From NCBI GenBank assembly GCA_902613805.1, contig CACMIV010000002.1, positions 186,001 to 250,000 of the forward strand: a stretch of 64,000 bases of DNA, written 5' to 3'. Below, one piece after another: positions 51,207 through 59,811 of this stretch (position 1 is the first letter of the stretch; each line of letters starts with the position of its first letter). The stretch is from an uncultured Pelagibacteraceae bacterium. GTDB taxonomy: Bacteria > Pseudomonadota > Alphaproteobacteria > Pelagibacterales > AG-422-B15. The notes beneath the pieces were generated by a model, which did not search any database, had not been told where the DNA came from, and saw only the letters and a list, made by a program, of their open reading frames with translations. A program made the position numbers and the translations under genes.

Positions 51207-53030
51207 TCAAGCAGATTGATACATGCTTTCAATGATATCGCCGTATTTTTGATTTATGAATTTGCGTTTCAGCTTCATAGTTGGAGTGAGCTCATCGTCT
51301 TCAGCTGTTAATTGTATATCAATTAGCGAGAATTTTTTTACTTGTTCTACTGAGGCAAATTTTTTATTCACTTTATTCACTTCATCATCAATCAAGGCAA
51401 CTATTTCCTCTGATTTACAGAGACTTTCAAAATTAGAAAATGGTATGTCATTGTCTTGAGCGTGCTTCATGACATTCTCTTCATCTATCATTATTAGACA
51501 TGACAAAAACTTTCTTTTATCACCAATTACAACAGCGTCTGATATAAATGGACTAAATTTTAATTCATTTTCTATTTCAGATGGAGATACATTTTTTCCA
51601 CCGGCTGTAATGATTATGTCTTTTTTTCTATCTGTAATTTTTAAATTTCCATAGTTATCAATTTCACCAACATCTCCAGTATGAAGCCATCCATCGATTA
51701 GTGTTTCTTTAGTTTGTTCAGCTTTGTTTAGATAACCACAAAACACACCTGGACCTCTAAATAAAATCTCACCATCCTGCGCAATCCTTACTTCAGAATC
51801 ATTGACAGCTCGTCCAACATGTCCCAGTTTTATTTCTCTAGAGTAAAATGCAGTTCCAACTCCAGCAGTTTCTGTCATTCCCCATCCTTCTCTCATATCT
51901 ATACCAAGTGAGAGATACCAATTTATGAGATCAGGTGATATAGGCGCAGCGCCACTTAGTGCGTAACGACAGTTATTCAAACCTAGAAGTTTTTTTATAT
52001 TTTTTAAAACCAGCTGGTTGCATATCCAATATGATAATTTTAGTGATATAGGGGGTTCTTTTCCGTCTATGAAGTACTCTTTATATTTGGATCCTACATT
52101 TATTGATAATTGATAGAAGAACTTGCCAATGAAAGTTGCATCTTTCATCAGAATTGTGATCGATGAATAAAACTTTTCCCAAATCCTTGGAACTGCAATA
52201 AACACTGTTGGAGATACCTCACGAATATTTTCAGGTACCGTATCAATACTTTCAGCAAAATTGACTACTGCACCTGTTTTTAAAGGGATCATAACTGAAA
52301 CTGAACGCTCTAATATATGACATAATGGGAGAAACGATAATTGCTCCTCGTGTTCCATAACATCAAAGATATCATATCCGGTGTTAATAGAATAAAGCAA
52401 GTTTGAGTGATTAATCATCGCACCTTTTGAAGGTCCTGTTGTGCCTGATGTGTATACTAAAATTGCAATGTCATCAGGATTTACGCCATTAATTAAACTC
52501 TCCCAAAGATCAGGGTTTTCTTGTTCAGTTTTTTCACCAACTTTTAAAAATTCTTCATAACTTATAACTTGATCATCATGAAAGTCATTTAACCCTTCCA
52601 TATCGTAAACAATAATTTGTTTTAATGTGGGACACTCACTTCTTACTTCTAAAATTTTATCAAGCTGTTCTTCATTTTCTGCAAAATAAAACTTTGTCGC
52701 ACTATCATTTACTAGATACTTAACCTGTGCAGCCGAGTCTGTAGTATACACTCCACTAGAAATTCCTCCAGCGCCGATTGTACCCATATCAGTATAAAGC
52801 CACTCAGGGTTTCCTTCGCTAGCAATTGAAACCACATTACCTTTTTCTAGTCCTAGAGCGTGAAGAGCAAGACCAGTTAGCTTTGCCTTTTCTCCATAGC
52901 GAGACCATGAAATTTCTTGCCAAATACCAAGATCTTTTTCTCGCATGGCAACTTTTTCTCCACGAGACTTAACTGAGTCCCAAAAAAGTCTTGGAATTGT
53001 ATTTATCTCCACATTTTTTTCTTTTTCCAA
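51207..53030 (-). CDS. Long-chain fatty acid-CoA ligase-like AMP-binding enzyme
   Basis: 607 residues, ANL superfamily. AMP motif YTSGTTGPSKGAM (about 194-206), the LPLCHILERS and YALSGAAPIS stretches, GWGMTETAG, and the hinge YGNLKITDRKKDIIITAGGKNVSPSEIE. Length and the final CoA-binding region fit long-chain acyl-CoA synthetases of the FadD15/FACL type. It starts with TTG at 53030 with GGGAGAGG ahead, inside the end of livF. Location with Liv genes is seen in many marine alphaproteobacteria; the transported acid might be its substrate, which is inference. Confidence 0.88.
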   Translation of the reverse strand: MEKEKNVEINTIPRLFWDSVKSRGEKVAMREKDLGIWQEISWSRYGEKAKLTGLALHALGLEKGNVVSIASEGNPEWLYTDMGTIGAGGISSGVYTTDSAAQVKYLVNDSATKFYFAENEEQLDKILEVRSECPTLKQIIVYDMEGLNDFHDDQVISYEEFLKVGEKTEQENPDLWESLINGVNPDDIAILVYTSGTTGPSKGAMINHSNLLYSINTGYDIFDVMEHEEQLSFLPLCHILERSVSVMIPLKTGAVVNFAESIDTVPENIREVSPTVFIAVPRIWEKFYSSITILMKDATFIGKFFYQLSINVGSKYKEYFIDGKEPPISLKLSYWICNQLVLKNIKKLLGLNNCRYALSGAAPISPDLINWYLSLGIDMREGWGMTETAGVGTAFYSREIKLGHVGRAVNDSEVRIAQDGEILFRGPGVFCGYLNKAEQTKETLIDGWLHTGDVGEIDNYGNLKITDRKKDIIITAGGKNVSPSEIENELKFSPFISDAVVIGDKRKFLSCLIMIDEENVMKHAQDNDIPFSNFESLCKSEEIVALIDDEVNKVNKKFASVEQVKKFSLIDIQLTAEDDELTPTMKLKRKFINQKYGDIIESMYQSA

Positions 53031-53776
53031 CGCCTCTCCCCTCTTATACCTTCATCTTGCTGTCCAAGATAAAATTCTTTGATATCTTCTTTTTCCAAAA
53101 GCTCTTTACTGTTTCCTTCCATTACAATTCGACCAAGTTCTAACACATAGCCAAAGTCGGAATTACTAAGAGCAATATTTGCGTTTTGCTCAACTAAAAG
53201 TATTGTAGTTTTTAATTCTTTATTAATCCTAATAATAATTTCGAATATTTCCTTAACAAGTTTTGGTGACAATCCTAATGACGGCTCGTCTAAAAGCATA
53301 ATTTCTGGCTTACTCATAAGGGCTCGACTGATACATAACATTTGCTGCTCTCCACCAGATAATAAACCAGCTGGTTGGTTCATTCTTTCTTTTAGTATTG
53401 GAAAATATTCAAAAACTTGTTCAATATCTCTATTTATTTCCTTCTTATCTGATCGTGTAAAAGCACCCATTTGAAGATTTTCTATTACAGAACAATATGG
53501 AAATACCTCTCTACCTTCTGGAGCATGGCTCATTCCTAGTCTTAATATTTTATCAGGGTCTTTTTTTTGAATTTCACTACCATTTAAAAAAACTTTACCT
53601 TTTCTCGGATCAATTGCTCCCGATATCGTTTTGAGGATTGTCGTTTTCCCTGCTCCATTAGATCCAAGGATCGTTACAATTGAACCTTGGTTAACTTTAA
53701 AGCTGATACCTCTAATGGCCATGATTGGCCCATAATAAGTTTCAATATTTTCAACACTTAATAAAGGATTTGACAT
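53003..53776 (-). CDS. livF: Branched-chain amino acid-type ABC transporter ATPase (LivF-like)
   Basis: 257 residues. Walker A GSNGAGKTT, MSHAPEGREVFPYCSVIENLQMG, complete signature LLSGGEQQMLCISRAL, Walker B MLLDEPSLGLSP and switch LLVEQNA. Second ATPase of a Liv-type system; the ATPase with a degenerate signature (LivG-like) is encoded at 38.6-39.4 kb. The C-terminus is extended and basic (RGERRWKKKKMWR), overlapping the acyl-CoA ligase start by 28 bp. Confidence 0.9.
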   Translation of the reverse strand: MSNPLLSVENIETYYGPIMAIRGISFKVNQGSIVTILGSNGAGKTTILKTISGAIDPRKGKVFLNGSEIQKKDPDKILRLGMSHAPEGREVFPYCSVIENLQMGAFTRSDKKEINRDIEQVFEYFPILKERMNQPAGLLSGGEQQMLCISRALMSKPEIMLLDEPSLGLSPKLVKEIFEIIIRINKELKTTILLVEQNANIALSNSDFGYVLELGRIVMEGNSKELLEKEDIKEFYLGQQDEGIRGERRWKKKKMWR

Positions 53777-53828
53777 AATTTACTTTTATATCTTACCGGC
53801 AATTATGTTAATTAAATTATTCAAAATT

Positions 53829-55616
53829 TTAACTCAATAACTTTTCAGGTATTGGTATCATCTGATCAAGAAGTATTTGCGCATAAGCTTTACCTTGAGG
53901 ATCATTCCTAAGACTTGCTGGCCCGCCACCACCTAGAACATCATTTAAGATAAAGTTTATAGAATTTGAACCTGGTAAAAAATATCTTTCAACAGAGCCT
54001 TCAAGAAAGTCAACAAAACAACCTTTAACAACTTTTTCATCAAGGAAATTGCATATTGCTGGATAAAACTTAGAATCACGTGAAATTATACCAATGTTCG
54101 CTTTATTACCTTTATCACCACTTCGTCCGTAAGCAACTTTAATAAGAGGTACATCAACAAACTTTTCATTTGCATCATTAAAATCGGGGGCTGTAGTTTT
54201 TTGAATACTGTTTAGGTCAAATTTTTCAGATGATGGTATCTTTATTTCACTCTTTGAAGAACCATTATCTATTGTTACGTTCACTTGATCCTTATCAATT
54301 AAAAATGAAAACAACCTTACAATTGGTGAAGGTTTCGGACGCCCTCCAACAAATCCAGACAAACCTGGAGGTGTTGCTAGGCCTAAGCCAACAGACTCTT
54401 TAAGCATTATACCTACCGCTCTAATATCTTGATGTTTTGCTGCGAATTTTAGAACCACTTCGCGATTATTTTCATTTGATGATTGCTTGCTGTATTGACT
54501 GTTATCCCCAATAATTTCAATACTCGTTTCATCAAAGTCAGCAATATTCATCATACGCATTATCATCTTTGATCGCTCAAATATTGCTTCTCCGTATGTA
54601 CGAGCTTTTTTAGCAGCATCTATACCAACAAATGAACAAACATGTCCTGCCCTGAAACCATCAGTGTATGTTGCGCAAACTTTATATTGATTAGGGGCTG
54701 GATAACCTTTTGCTCCAGAAATTTTAACTTTATCTTTTTCGGTTTCTTCAATTTTCACATTTGAAAAATCACAAATAACATCAGGTAATATATATGCTTG
54801 AGGATCACCTATCTCATACAGCATCTGTTCAGCGACAGTTCCAAAACTTACCATGCCGGTAGAATTTTTTGACTTAGTACAATCGAAACTGCCATCTTCA
54901 GAAACTTCCACAATGGGATAGCCTATTTGATGCAGATCTTTTGATACTAATTCCCAATCAGTGAAATTACCTCCAGTACTTTGTGTTCCACATTCAATAA
55001 TGTGACCAGCTAAACTACCTGCAGCAAGTTTGTCATATTCTTTTTCATTCCATCCGAACGCATAAATACATGCGCCCAATGTAACTGCGCTATCAACACT
55101 TCTCCCAGTAATAACTATATCAGCGCCACTTTTAAGAGCTTCAGCTATAGGAAATGCACCAAGATATGCATTAATACTTGCTATTTTGTCCTCAGCAGGA
55201 AAATCTTCATTTGAATACATTTCCTTTGTATTCAGCTTTGAAAATTTATTCTTTTCCCTCATTAAATCATCACCTAATACAACTGACACTTTTAAATCCA
55301 ATTTAAGTTCTTTTATTAATTCTCTGATAGCCTCAGCACATGCCTCTGGGTTTACACCTCCAGCATTGCTGAGAATTTTTACTTTTTGATCTGCTATTTG
55401 TCGCAAATTTAACTTTAATACACTTGATACGAAATCTACTGCATAGCCTTTTGTGGCATCTTTTGCTCGAGCCCTTGCCATAATTGACATGGTTATTTCT
55501 GCCAAATAATCATAAACAATAAAGTCAAGATCGTTTCCATTCAATAATTGAGGTGTTGCAATAACGGAATCGCCCCAAAATCCACTTGCCCCACCTATTC
55601 TAAGTTTTTTTGACAT
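53829..55616 (-). CDS. Acyclic terpene utilisation AtuA/DUF1446 family protein
   Basis: 595 residues. The DUF1446/AtuA N-terminus is clear: RIGGASGFWGDS, DFIVYDYLAEITMSIMARAR, then NAGGVNPEACAEAI, GADIVITGRSVDSAVTLGA and AGHIIECGTQSTGGNFTDW. The C-terminal domain has IKVAYGRSGDKGNKANIGI and LGGGGPASLRNDPQGK. Family members take part in acyclic terpene (citronellol) and related branched acyl-CoA breakdown, probably as hydratases or acyl carriers; the reaction is unproven. With the acyl-CoA ligase and hydratase nearby it supports a branched acyl degradation role. A 52-bp gap separates it from livF. Confidence 0.88.
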   Translation of the reverse strand: MSKKLRIGGASGFWGDSVIATPQLLNGNDLDFIVYDYLAEITMSIMARARAKDATKGYAVDFVSSVLKLNLRQIADQKVKILSNAGGVNPEACAEAIRELIKELKLDLKVSVVLGDDLMREKNKFSKLNTKEMYSNEDFPAEDKIASINAYLGAFPIAEALKSGADIVITGRSVDSAVTLGACIYAFGWNEKEYDKLAAGSLAGHIIECGTQSTGGNFTDWELVSKDLHQIGYPIVEVSEDGSFDCTKSKNSTGMVSFGTVAEQMLYEIGDPQAYILPDVICDFSNVKIEETEKDKVKISGAKGYPAPNQYKVCATYTDGFRAGHVCSFVGIDAAKKARTYGEAIFERSKMIMRMMNIADFDETSIEIIGDNSQYSKQSSNENNREVVLKFAAKHQDIRAVGIMLKESVGLGLATPPGLSGFVGGRPKPSPIVRLFSFLIDKDQVNVTIDNGSSKSEIKIPSSEKFDLNSIQKTTAPDFNDANEKFVDVPLIKVAYGRSGDKGNKANIGIISRDSKFYPAICNFLDEKVVKGCFVDFLEGSVERYFLPGSNSINFILNDVLGGGGPASLRNDPQGKAYAQILLDQMIPIPEKLLS

Positions 55617-55676
55617 TTGAATGATTATATCTATTTTTGTTATAATTAGTTAAATAATTAAATTGTCTAATACATT

Positions 55677-56072
55677 ATGGGTTTTTTCAAATCAATAAAC
55701 AATGCTTTCGTGAAATGTTTTGATTTTAAGACCAGAGCCAACAGGGCTGAATTTTGGTACTTTTACTTGTTCACAACAGCGGTTGGTTTTGTTGGATTGC
55801 AGCTTGATATTTTCTTTCAATTAGAACTAGTCGGTATTGAATTAGCTAATTCAACAGACTCAATAATGCTTGGGCCTATGTATATTTTTTTATATTTTCT
55901 TTTTATTGTTCCAAGTTTCGCACTATACGTAAGAAGACTGCATGATGTAAATCGTTCAGGTTGGTGGCTCTTAATTGTACTTGTTCCTTTTATTGGAATA
56001 ATTACTATTATTTTTTTTATGTGCTTAAAAGGAACAGAAGGCAGTAATGATTTCGGAGAGGTCTCCTCTTAA
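55677..56072 (+). CDS. DUF805 family membrane protein
   Basis: 131 residues: NAFVKCFDFKTRANRAEFWYF at the start, then about four spans, YVRRLHDVNRSGWWLLI and VFFMCLKGTEGSNDFG-like end. These are the standard DUF805 blocks. Function unknown; the family is widespread and membrane-embedded. Convergent with the small CxxC protein gene, overlapping by 4 bp. Confidence 0.9.
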   Translation: MGFFKSINNAFVKCFDFKTRANRAEFWYFYLFTTAVGFVGLQLDIFFQLELVGIELANSTDSIMLGPMYIFLYFLFIVPSFALYVRRLHDVNRSGWWLLIVLVPFIGIITIIFFMCLKGTEGSNDFGEVSS

Positions 56073-56245
56073 TTTTCGTTTGACTTATTTTTTGCTTTAA
56101 ACGCTTTCGGGCCGCTGCAGCTACTACACCCCGAGCCTTCATTTAAAACTTCAATCTCAATGTCTTTTTCTAATAAACTAAACGTTGCAAGTCCTAATAG
56201 GAAGAACATTGGAATGAGAATTAATAAATTTTTTTTAATTGTCAT
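56069..56245 (-). CDS. 58-residue membrane-anchored CxxC protein
   Basis: From the ATG at 56245 the minus strand reads 58 codons to a TAA at 56069-56071. The peptide has a positively charged start, one hydrophobic helix (about residues 7-25), an acidic linker and a G-C-S-S-C-S-G-P-K motif with Cys40 and Cys43, then a basic tail. The start overlaps the flavin reductase stop by 11 bp and the end overlaps the DUF805 stop, so the frame exactly fills the gap. CxxC near a membrane helix suggests thiol-redox or metal binding. No family recognised. Confidence 0.6.
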   Translation of the reverse strand: MTIKKNLLILIPMFFLLGLATFSLLEKDIEIEVLNEGSGCSSCSGPKAFKAKNKSNEN

Positions 56246-56711
56246 TGTTCAAGGTTTGGTAATTACTTCTATAATAAATTAGTGGATTTCTATTGTCGTC
56301 AATTTTTAAATCTTCAACCTTGCCTATTACTAAAACATGATCAGCAATATCAATTTGTTGATAAACCGATAACTCAATGTGACCTAAAGTATTATCTAAA
56401 ATGATATTATTGCTTGATGATATAGTATGGCTTGTTTTACTTACTTTTTCAGGGTCTTTTGTAGCAAATAAACGTGATATTTCTTCTTGTTCATTTGAGA
56501 GAAAGTTAATTACAAATGAATTATTTTTTAAAAAGTCTACATGGTCAGTTTCCGACTTATAAATATTAAAGATAATCAATGGTGGCTTTAAACTTAAAGA
56601 GGCAAATGAATTAATTGTAAATCCACTTTTATGTGAGGTGGCTACCGCGACACCTGTCGCAAAAGAACCAAATGCTTTTTTTAGAATATTTTCCTCAAAA
56701 TCAACTGTCAT
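56235..56711 (-). CDS. Flavin reductase-like FMN-binding protein
   Basis: 158 residues, the flavin reductase (DIM6/NTAB) domain: FGSFATGVAVAT, the FTINSFASLSLKPPLIIFNI strand pair that binds FMN, FVINFLSNEQEEISRLFA and DHVLVIGKVEDL. Reduces free FMN/FAD or acts on flavin-dependent monooxygenase partners. The FAD monooxygenase of this window is of the one-component type, so the partner is elsewhere. 13 bases after the desaturase stop, on the same strand. Confidence 0.85.
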   Translation of the reverse strand: MTVDFEENILKKAFGSFATGVAVATSHKSGFTINSFASLSLKPPLIIFNIYKSETDHVDFLKNNSFVINFLSNEQEEISRLFATKDPEKVSKTSHTISSSNNIILDNTLGHIELSVYQQIDIADHVLVIGKVEDLKIDDNRNPLIYYRSNYQTLNNDN

Positions 56712-56724
56712 TTAAGTAATTAAA

Positions 56725-57669
56725 TTAAATTAATACAGATCGAAGCATAGAAACATACCCATTTTTAATCTCCAGATCTTCATGAGAATGTTTCTTAAGT
56801 ATCATCTCGTGAGCTTTCTTGAGTTTGTAACATGGAACAAACATGAATAAGTGATGCTCAAGATGGTAATTTACGTAATATGGCGCAACAAAAGCTCTTT
56901 CTATAATATTTGCATATGTAGTACGTGCGTTATTAAAGTCATTTTTAGATTTTACACCAGCATGTTCTGCTATATTTCGGATTCTTAAAAAAAGCTGAAA
57001 AAAGGTGAAAAGTGGCAACAACCAAAATGCTAAAAAATACCACCATTGCCCCAAAATCCAAAAAAATAAAAATATAATCATATTTGAAATTAATATTCCA
57101 TACAGCGTGTTCCTTGATTCAAAGCCGCTTATTTTCTTTCCATCACTTTTTTTTGTGTCACTTTTAAGCAATGTTTTAAAAATCAATTCATATCTTTGAA
57201 CAAGTCCTGAAACACCAAAAATATCTCGAAGTACTTTTCTTAACATACTCTTTTTTTCTACAGGAAATGGTTTGGATAAACTTAAATCTGGGTCATCTTC
57301 GAGTTGAGTATTTCTATGATGGGCAAGATGGTAATGTCTGTATCCGTAAGTATCCGACCACACAGGAAATGCACAAACCCATTGTGACAGAGAATTATTT
57401 AACTTTATATTGTTAGTTATTAATCCATGTGCACCTTCATGCATTAATATCGCTAACCCTAATTGTCTACCAGCTATCACAAGTACAGCTGCAACAAACG
57501 TAAACACATTTGGGAATAGGCTATAAACTAGTATCGATGTACTGATTATAAACCATGCATGAATTAAAAGTAAAATCCCTTTAATATCATTTTTATCTCT
57601 TAAGTAATTAACTTCTGACTCTGATAGAACCTCATTGGGCTTTAAAAAAGGAGTAAATGTTTTTTTCAT
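56725..57669 (-). CDS. Fatty acid desaturase family protein
   Basis: 314 residues, four spans and the three histidine boxes for a diiron centre: HEGAHG (about 77-82), HLAHHRNTQ with a preceding His, and NYHLEHHLF near residue 267. It introduces double bonds (or hydroxylates) membrane-lipid acyl chains or related hydrophobic substrates. Followed by the flavin reductase, which might supply electrons only indirectly. Upstream lies an AT-rich 172-bp gap shared with the divergent secreted protein gene. Confidence 0.85.
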   Translation of the reverse strand: MKKTFTPFLKPNEVLSESEVNYLRDKNDIKGILLLIHAWFIISTSILVYSLFPNVFTFVAAVLVIAGRQLGLAILMHEGAHGLITNNIKLNNSLSQWVCAFPVWSDTYGYRHYHLAHHRNTQLEDDPDLSLSKPFPVEKKSMLRKVLRDIFGVSGLVQRYELIFKTLLKSDTKKSDGKKISGFESRNTLYGILISNMIIFLFFWILGQWWYFLAFWLLPLFTFFQLFLRIRNIAEHAGVKSKNDFNNARTTYANIIERAFVAPYYVNYHLEHHLFMFVPCYKLKKAHEMILKKHSHEDLEIKNGYVSMLRSVLI

Positions 57670-57742
57670 ATATCTATTATATATATAGAATTTTTAAGAT
57701 TTCACACCCTCAAGAATAATCTAATTATTACATATAGTTAAC

Positions 57743-57764
57743 AACGTCATTAATTAATAACGTT
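57743..57764. promoter_or_regulatory. 22-bp near-perfect palindrome in divergent intergenic region
   Basis: AACGT (57743-57747), ATTAATTAAT (57749-57758) and ACGTT (57760-57764) form a symmetric block with only two positions breaking the dyad. It lies between the divergent desaturase (start 57669) and secreted-protein (start 57842) genes, so it is a likely operator for one or both. The regulator is unknown. Confidence 0.5.
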
Positions 57765-57841
57765 ATCTATTAATGATAATAAATATCATATTTTTGAAAC
57801 ATATATCACATACAATTTATTAACTTTAAAGGGAGAAATCT

Positions 57842-58546
57842 ATGACAAATCTAACGAAATTAGCTTTTACGTTGCTAGTGATATTTGCTTTTTCAACAAC
57901 TTCTTCAAAAGCATGGGTTGCTGATGTCTATACTGTTGAAGGAATGGATGCTCAAACACTATCTGAAGCAACACAAGCTTATAAAGAAAAAGCTCTTGCA
58001 GCAGGTGCAAAAATGAAAAATATCAGATCTGCAGCTAAAGTAAGGGGTGATGGTAATGGCGAATTAACAACTGTGCTAGTATATTATGAAACATTTGAAG
58101 ATATGATGTTTGATATAACTTTAAATGCTCAAAATCCTGATATCTTTAACAGCACATATGGAGAAGTTAATCAAGACGCCAGAAGCGATAATTTTATCAT
58201 GTCAAATAACAGTCCTATGCCTCAAGGAGGGAGCGCTGGTCAAGCGGTTGCTTACGCATTCGTTGAAGTTACAAGTGGTATAAATTTTCTCTTAAACATG
58301 CCGAAGTTTCAGGAAATTATGCAAGAAGCTGGTGCGAAAATTGTAGTAGACTCAATGAATTGTGCAATGTGCGGAGAATCAATTCTCCCAGCCAACGCAA
58401 TGGTTTATTTTGCAGCAGCTAACGCTCAAGATATGGGGGAAGCAATGGATATCTTTAGTTCAAATGAAATTCAAAGATGGTTCTTTGCTAACATGGCACC
58501 ACACGTGAATGTTATTGATGGTGGTTTAAATATCTATAGCAATTAA
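57842..58546 (+). CDS. Secreted two-repeat protein with CxxC, unknown function
   Basis: 234 residues with a strong GGGAG Shine-Dalgarno region and a signal peptide (1-24, ending S-K-A). The mature protein has two similar halves of about 90 residues, each beginning with a beta strand (WVADVYTVEG and VAYAFVEVTSG), then a helix ending in E-A-G-A-K or A-A-G-A-K, and later a strand with V-Y-Y/F. That suggests two ferredoxin-like (ABM-type) domains. The second half carries C-A-M-C. Not recognised beyond this. Divergent from the desaturase. Confidence 0.7.
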   Translation: MTNLTKLAFTLLVIFAFSTTSSKAWVADVYTVEGMDAQTLSEATQAYKEKALAAGAKMKNIRSAAKVRGDGNGELTTVLVYYETFEDMMFDITLNAQNPDIFNSTYGEVNQDARSDNFIMSNNSPMPQGGSAGQAVAYAFVEVTSGINFLLNMPKFQEIMQEAGAKIVVDSMNCAMCGESILPANAMVYFAAANAQDMGEAMDIFSSNEIQRWFFANMAPHVNVIDGGLNIYSN

Positions 58547-58555
58547 ATAGCTCTT

Positions 58556-58584
58556 TAGTTGCCTTAGAAATCCTAAGGCAACTA
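58556..58584. terminator. Perfect 12-bp stem between convergent genes
   Basis: TAGTTGCCTTAG (58556-58567) and CTAAGGCAACTA (58573-58584) are perfectly complementary with a five-base loop. The stem lies between the secreted-protein stop and the CFA synthase stop (58582-58584). No T tract follows on either strand, so it may block read-through or stabilise both 3' ends. Confidence 0.6.
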
Positions 58585-59766
58585 GGTCAGCATATAATTT
58601 CTGGAGTCTGGAACAGTTTTCTTGTTTTTGGATAATTGCATTTGAAAGACAACTAAAGTCGACTCCTCAAAGGAAGCTTGAGAGGATGAAAGGTAGAAGT
58701 CCCACATTCTGCAAAATTTTTCATCATAAATTTCTTTGACCTTTTCTATGTTGTCATAAAAGTTGTATCTCCATCTTTTTAAAGTTTCTGCATAATGAAA
58801 TCTTAAAACCTGAACATCTGTTAATGAAAGGCCTGATTTTTCTACTCTAGATACTGTTTCACTAAGTGCAGGAATATATCCACCTGGAAATATGTATTTA
58901 TCAATCCAAGGGTCAGTATTACCTGGTTCATTTAATCTTCCAATAGTATGAATAAGGGCCACTCCACTATCATTTAATAGATCATAGACCTTATTAAAAA
59001 ATTCCTGATAATGAGCTGTTCCAACGTGCTCAAACATCCCAACAGATACTATTCGATCATATTTTTCATTAACATTTCTGTAATCCTGCAATCTATACTC
59101 AACCTTTTCTAACTTTTCTCTAATTTTTCTTTGCTGTGCATATGCAATTTGCTCTTCTGATAGCGTTACCCCAACAACATTTGCATTTGATTTTTTATAA
59201 ATGTGTGCTGCCATTCCACCCCAACCACAGCCAATATCTAAAACAGATTGATTTTCTTCAAGAAGAAGTTTTTTTGAAATTAATTCTTTTTTATTAATTT
59301 GAGCCTGTTCTAACGTATCATTTGGAGAGTTAAAGTAGGCACAAGAATATTGTCTATCCGGATCTAAAAATAGTTCGTAGAGTTTATCAGATAGATCATA
59401 ATGATGGGCAACGTTTCGTTTTGATTTTGATATGTAGTTACTTGTAGTAAGTTTGTTTGATATTGCTCTAACTACTTTTGAGAGCTTCATAACCCAATGA
59501 TCAATATCTACTTCCGTATTAGCAAAAATTAGTTTTAAGAAATCATGAATACGTCCCTCCTCTACCACAAGTGATCCATTCATATAACTTTCGCCAAAAT
59601 GTATTGATGGGTTCATTAATAATTTTATCTCTGAGAAGTTATTTGTAGTTCTTATCTTTATAGGATCTCCTGTTCCATCGCCGTACGTATTAATTTCACC
59701 ATTTGGCATTACCCATGTAAGGTTTCCTGTTTTTATTATTTTAGAGAGAAGGCTTTTTGTTATCAT
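58582..59766 (-). CDS. cfa: Cyclopropane-fatty-acyl-phospholipid synthase
   Basis: 394 residues. SAM site VLDIGCGWGGMAAHI (about 176-190), the preceding YDLSDKLYELFLDPDRQYSCAYF block that binds bicarbonate/lipid in CFA synthases, SVGMFEHVG and the KYIFPGGYIPALS motif. It adds methylene across cis double bonds of membrane phospholipids using SAM, or may be one of the related methyltransferases. Occurs 0.9 kb from a desaturase, whose product would supply the double bonds. Confidence 0.9.
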   Translation of the reverse strand: MITKSLLSKIIKTGNLTWVMPNGEINTYGDGTGDPIKIRTTNNFSEIKLLMNPSIHFGESYMNGSLVVEEGRIHDFLKLIFANTEVDIDHWVMKLSKVVRAISNKLTTSNYISKSKRNVAHHYDLSDKLYELFLDPDRQYSCAYFNSPNDTLEQAQINKKELISKKLLLEENQSVLDIGCGWGGMAAHIYKKSNANVVGVTLSEEQIAYAQQRKIREKLEKVEYRLQDYRNVNEKYDRIVSVGMFEHVGTAHYQEFFNKVYDLLNDSGVALIHTIGRLNEPGNTDPWIDKYIFPGGYIPALSETVSRVEKSGLSLTDVQVLRFHYAETLKRWRYNFYDNIEKVKEIYDEKFCRMWDFYLSSSQASFEESTLVVFQMQLSKNKKTVPDSRNYMLT

Positions 59767-59811
59767 TTGCTAAATTTAATATAATCTTGAGAGAATTTTC
59801 AATAATAAAAA

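Noticed and set aside
57727..57744. TTGTTAA and ATGTAAT on the minus strand as a Pho box for the desaturase
   Set aside because: Correct 11-bp step but only two weak half-sites and no -10 box at the right distance; AT-rich background makes this likely by chance.
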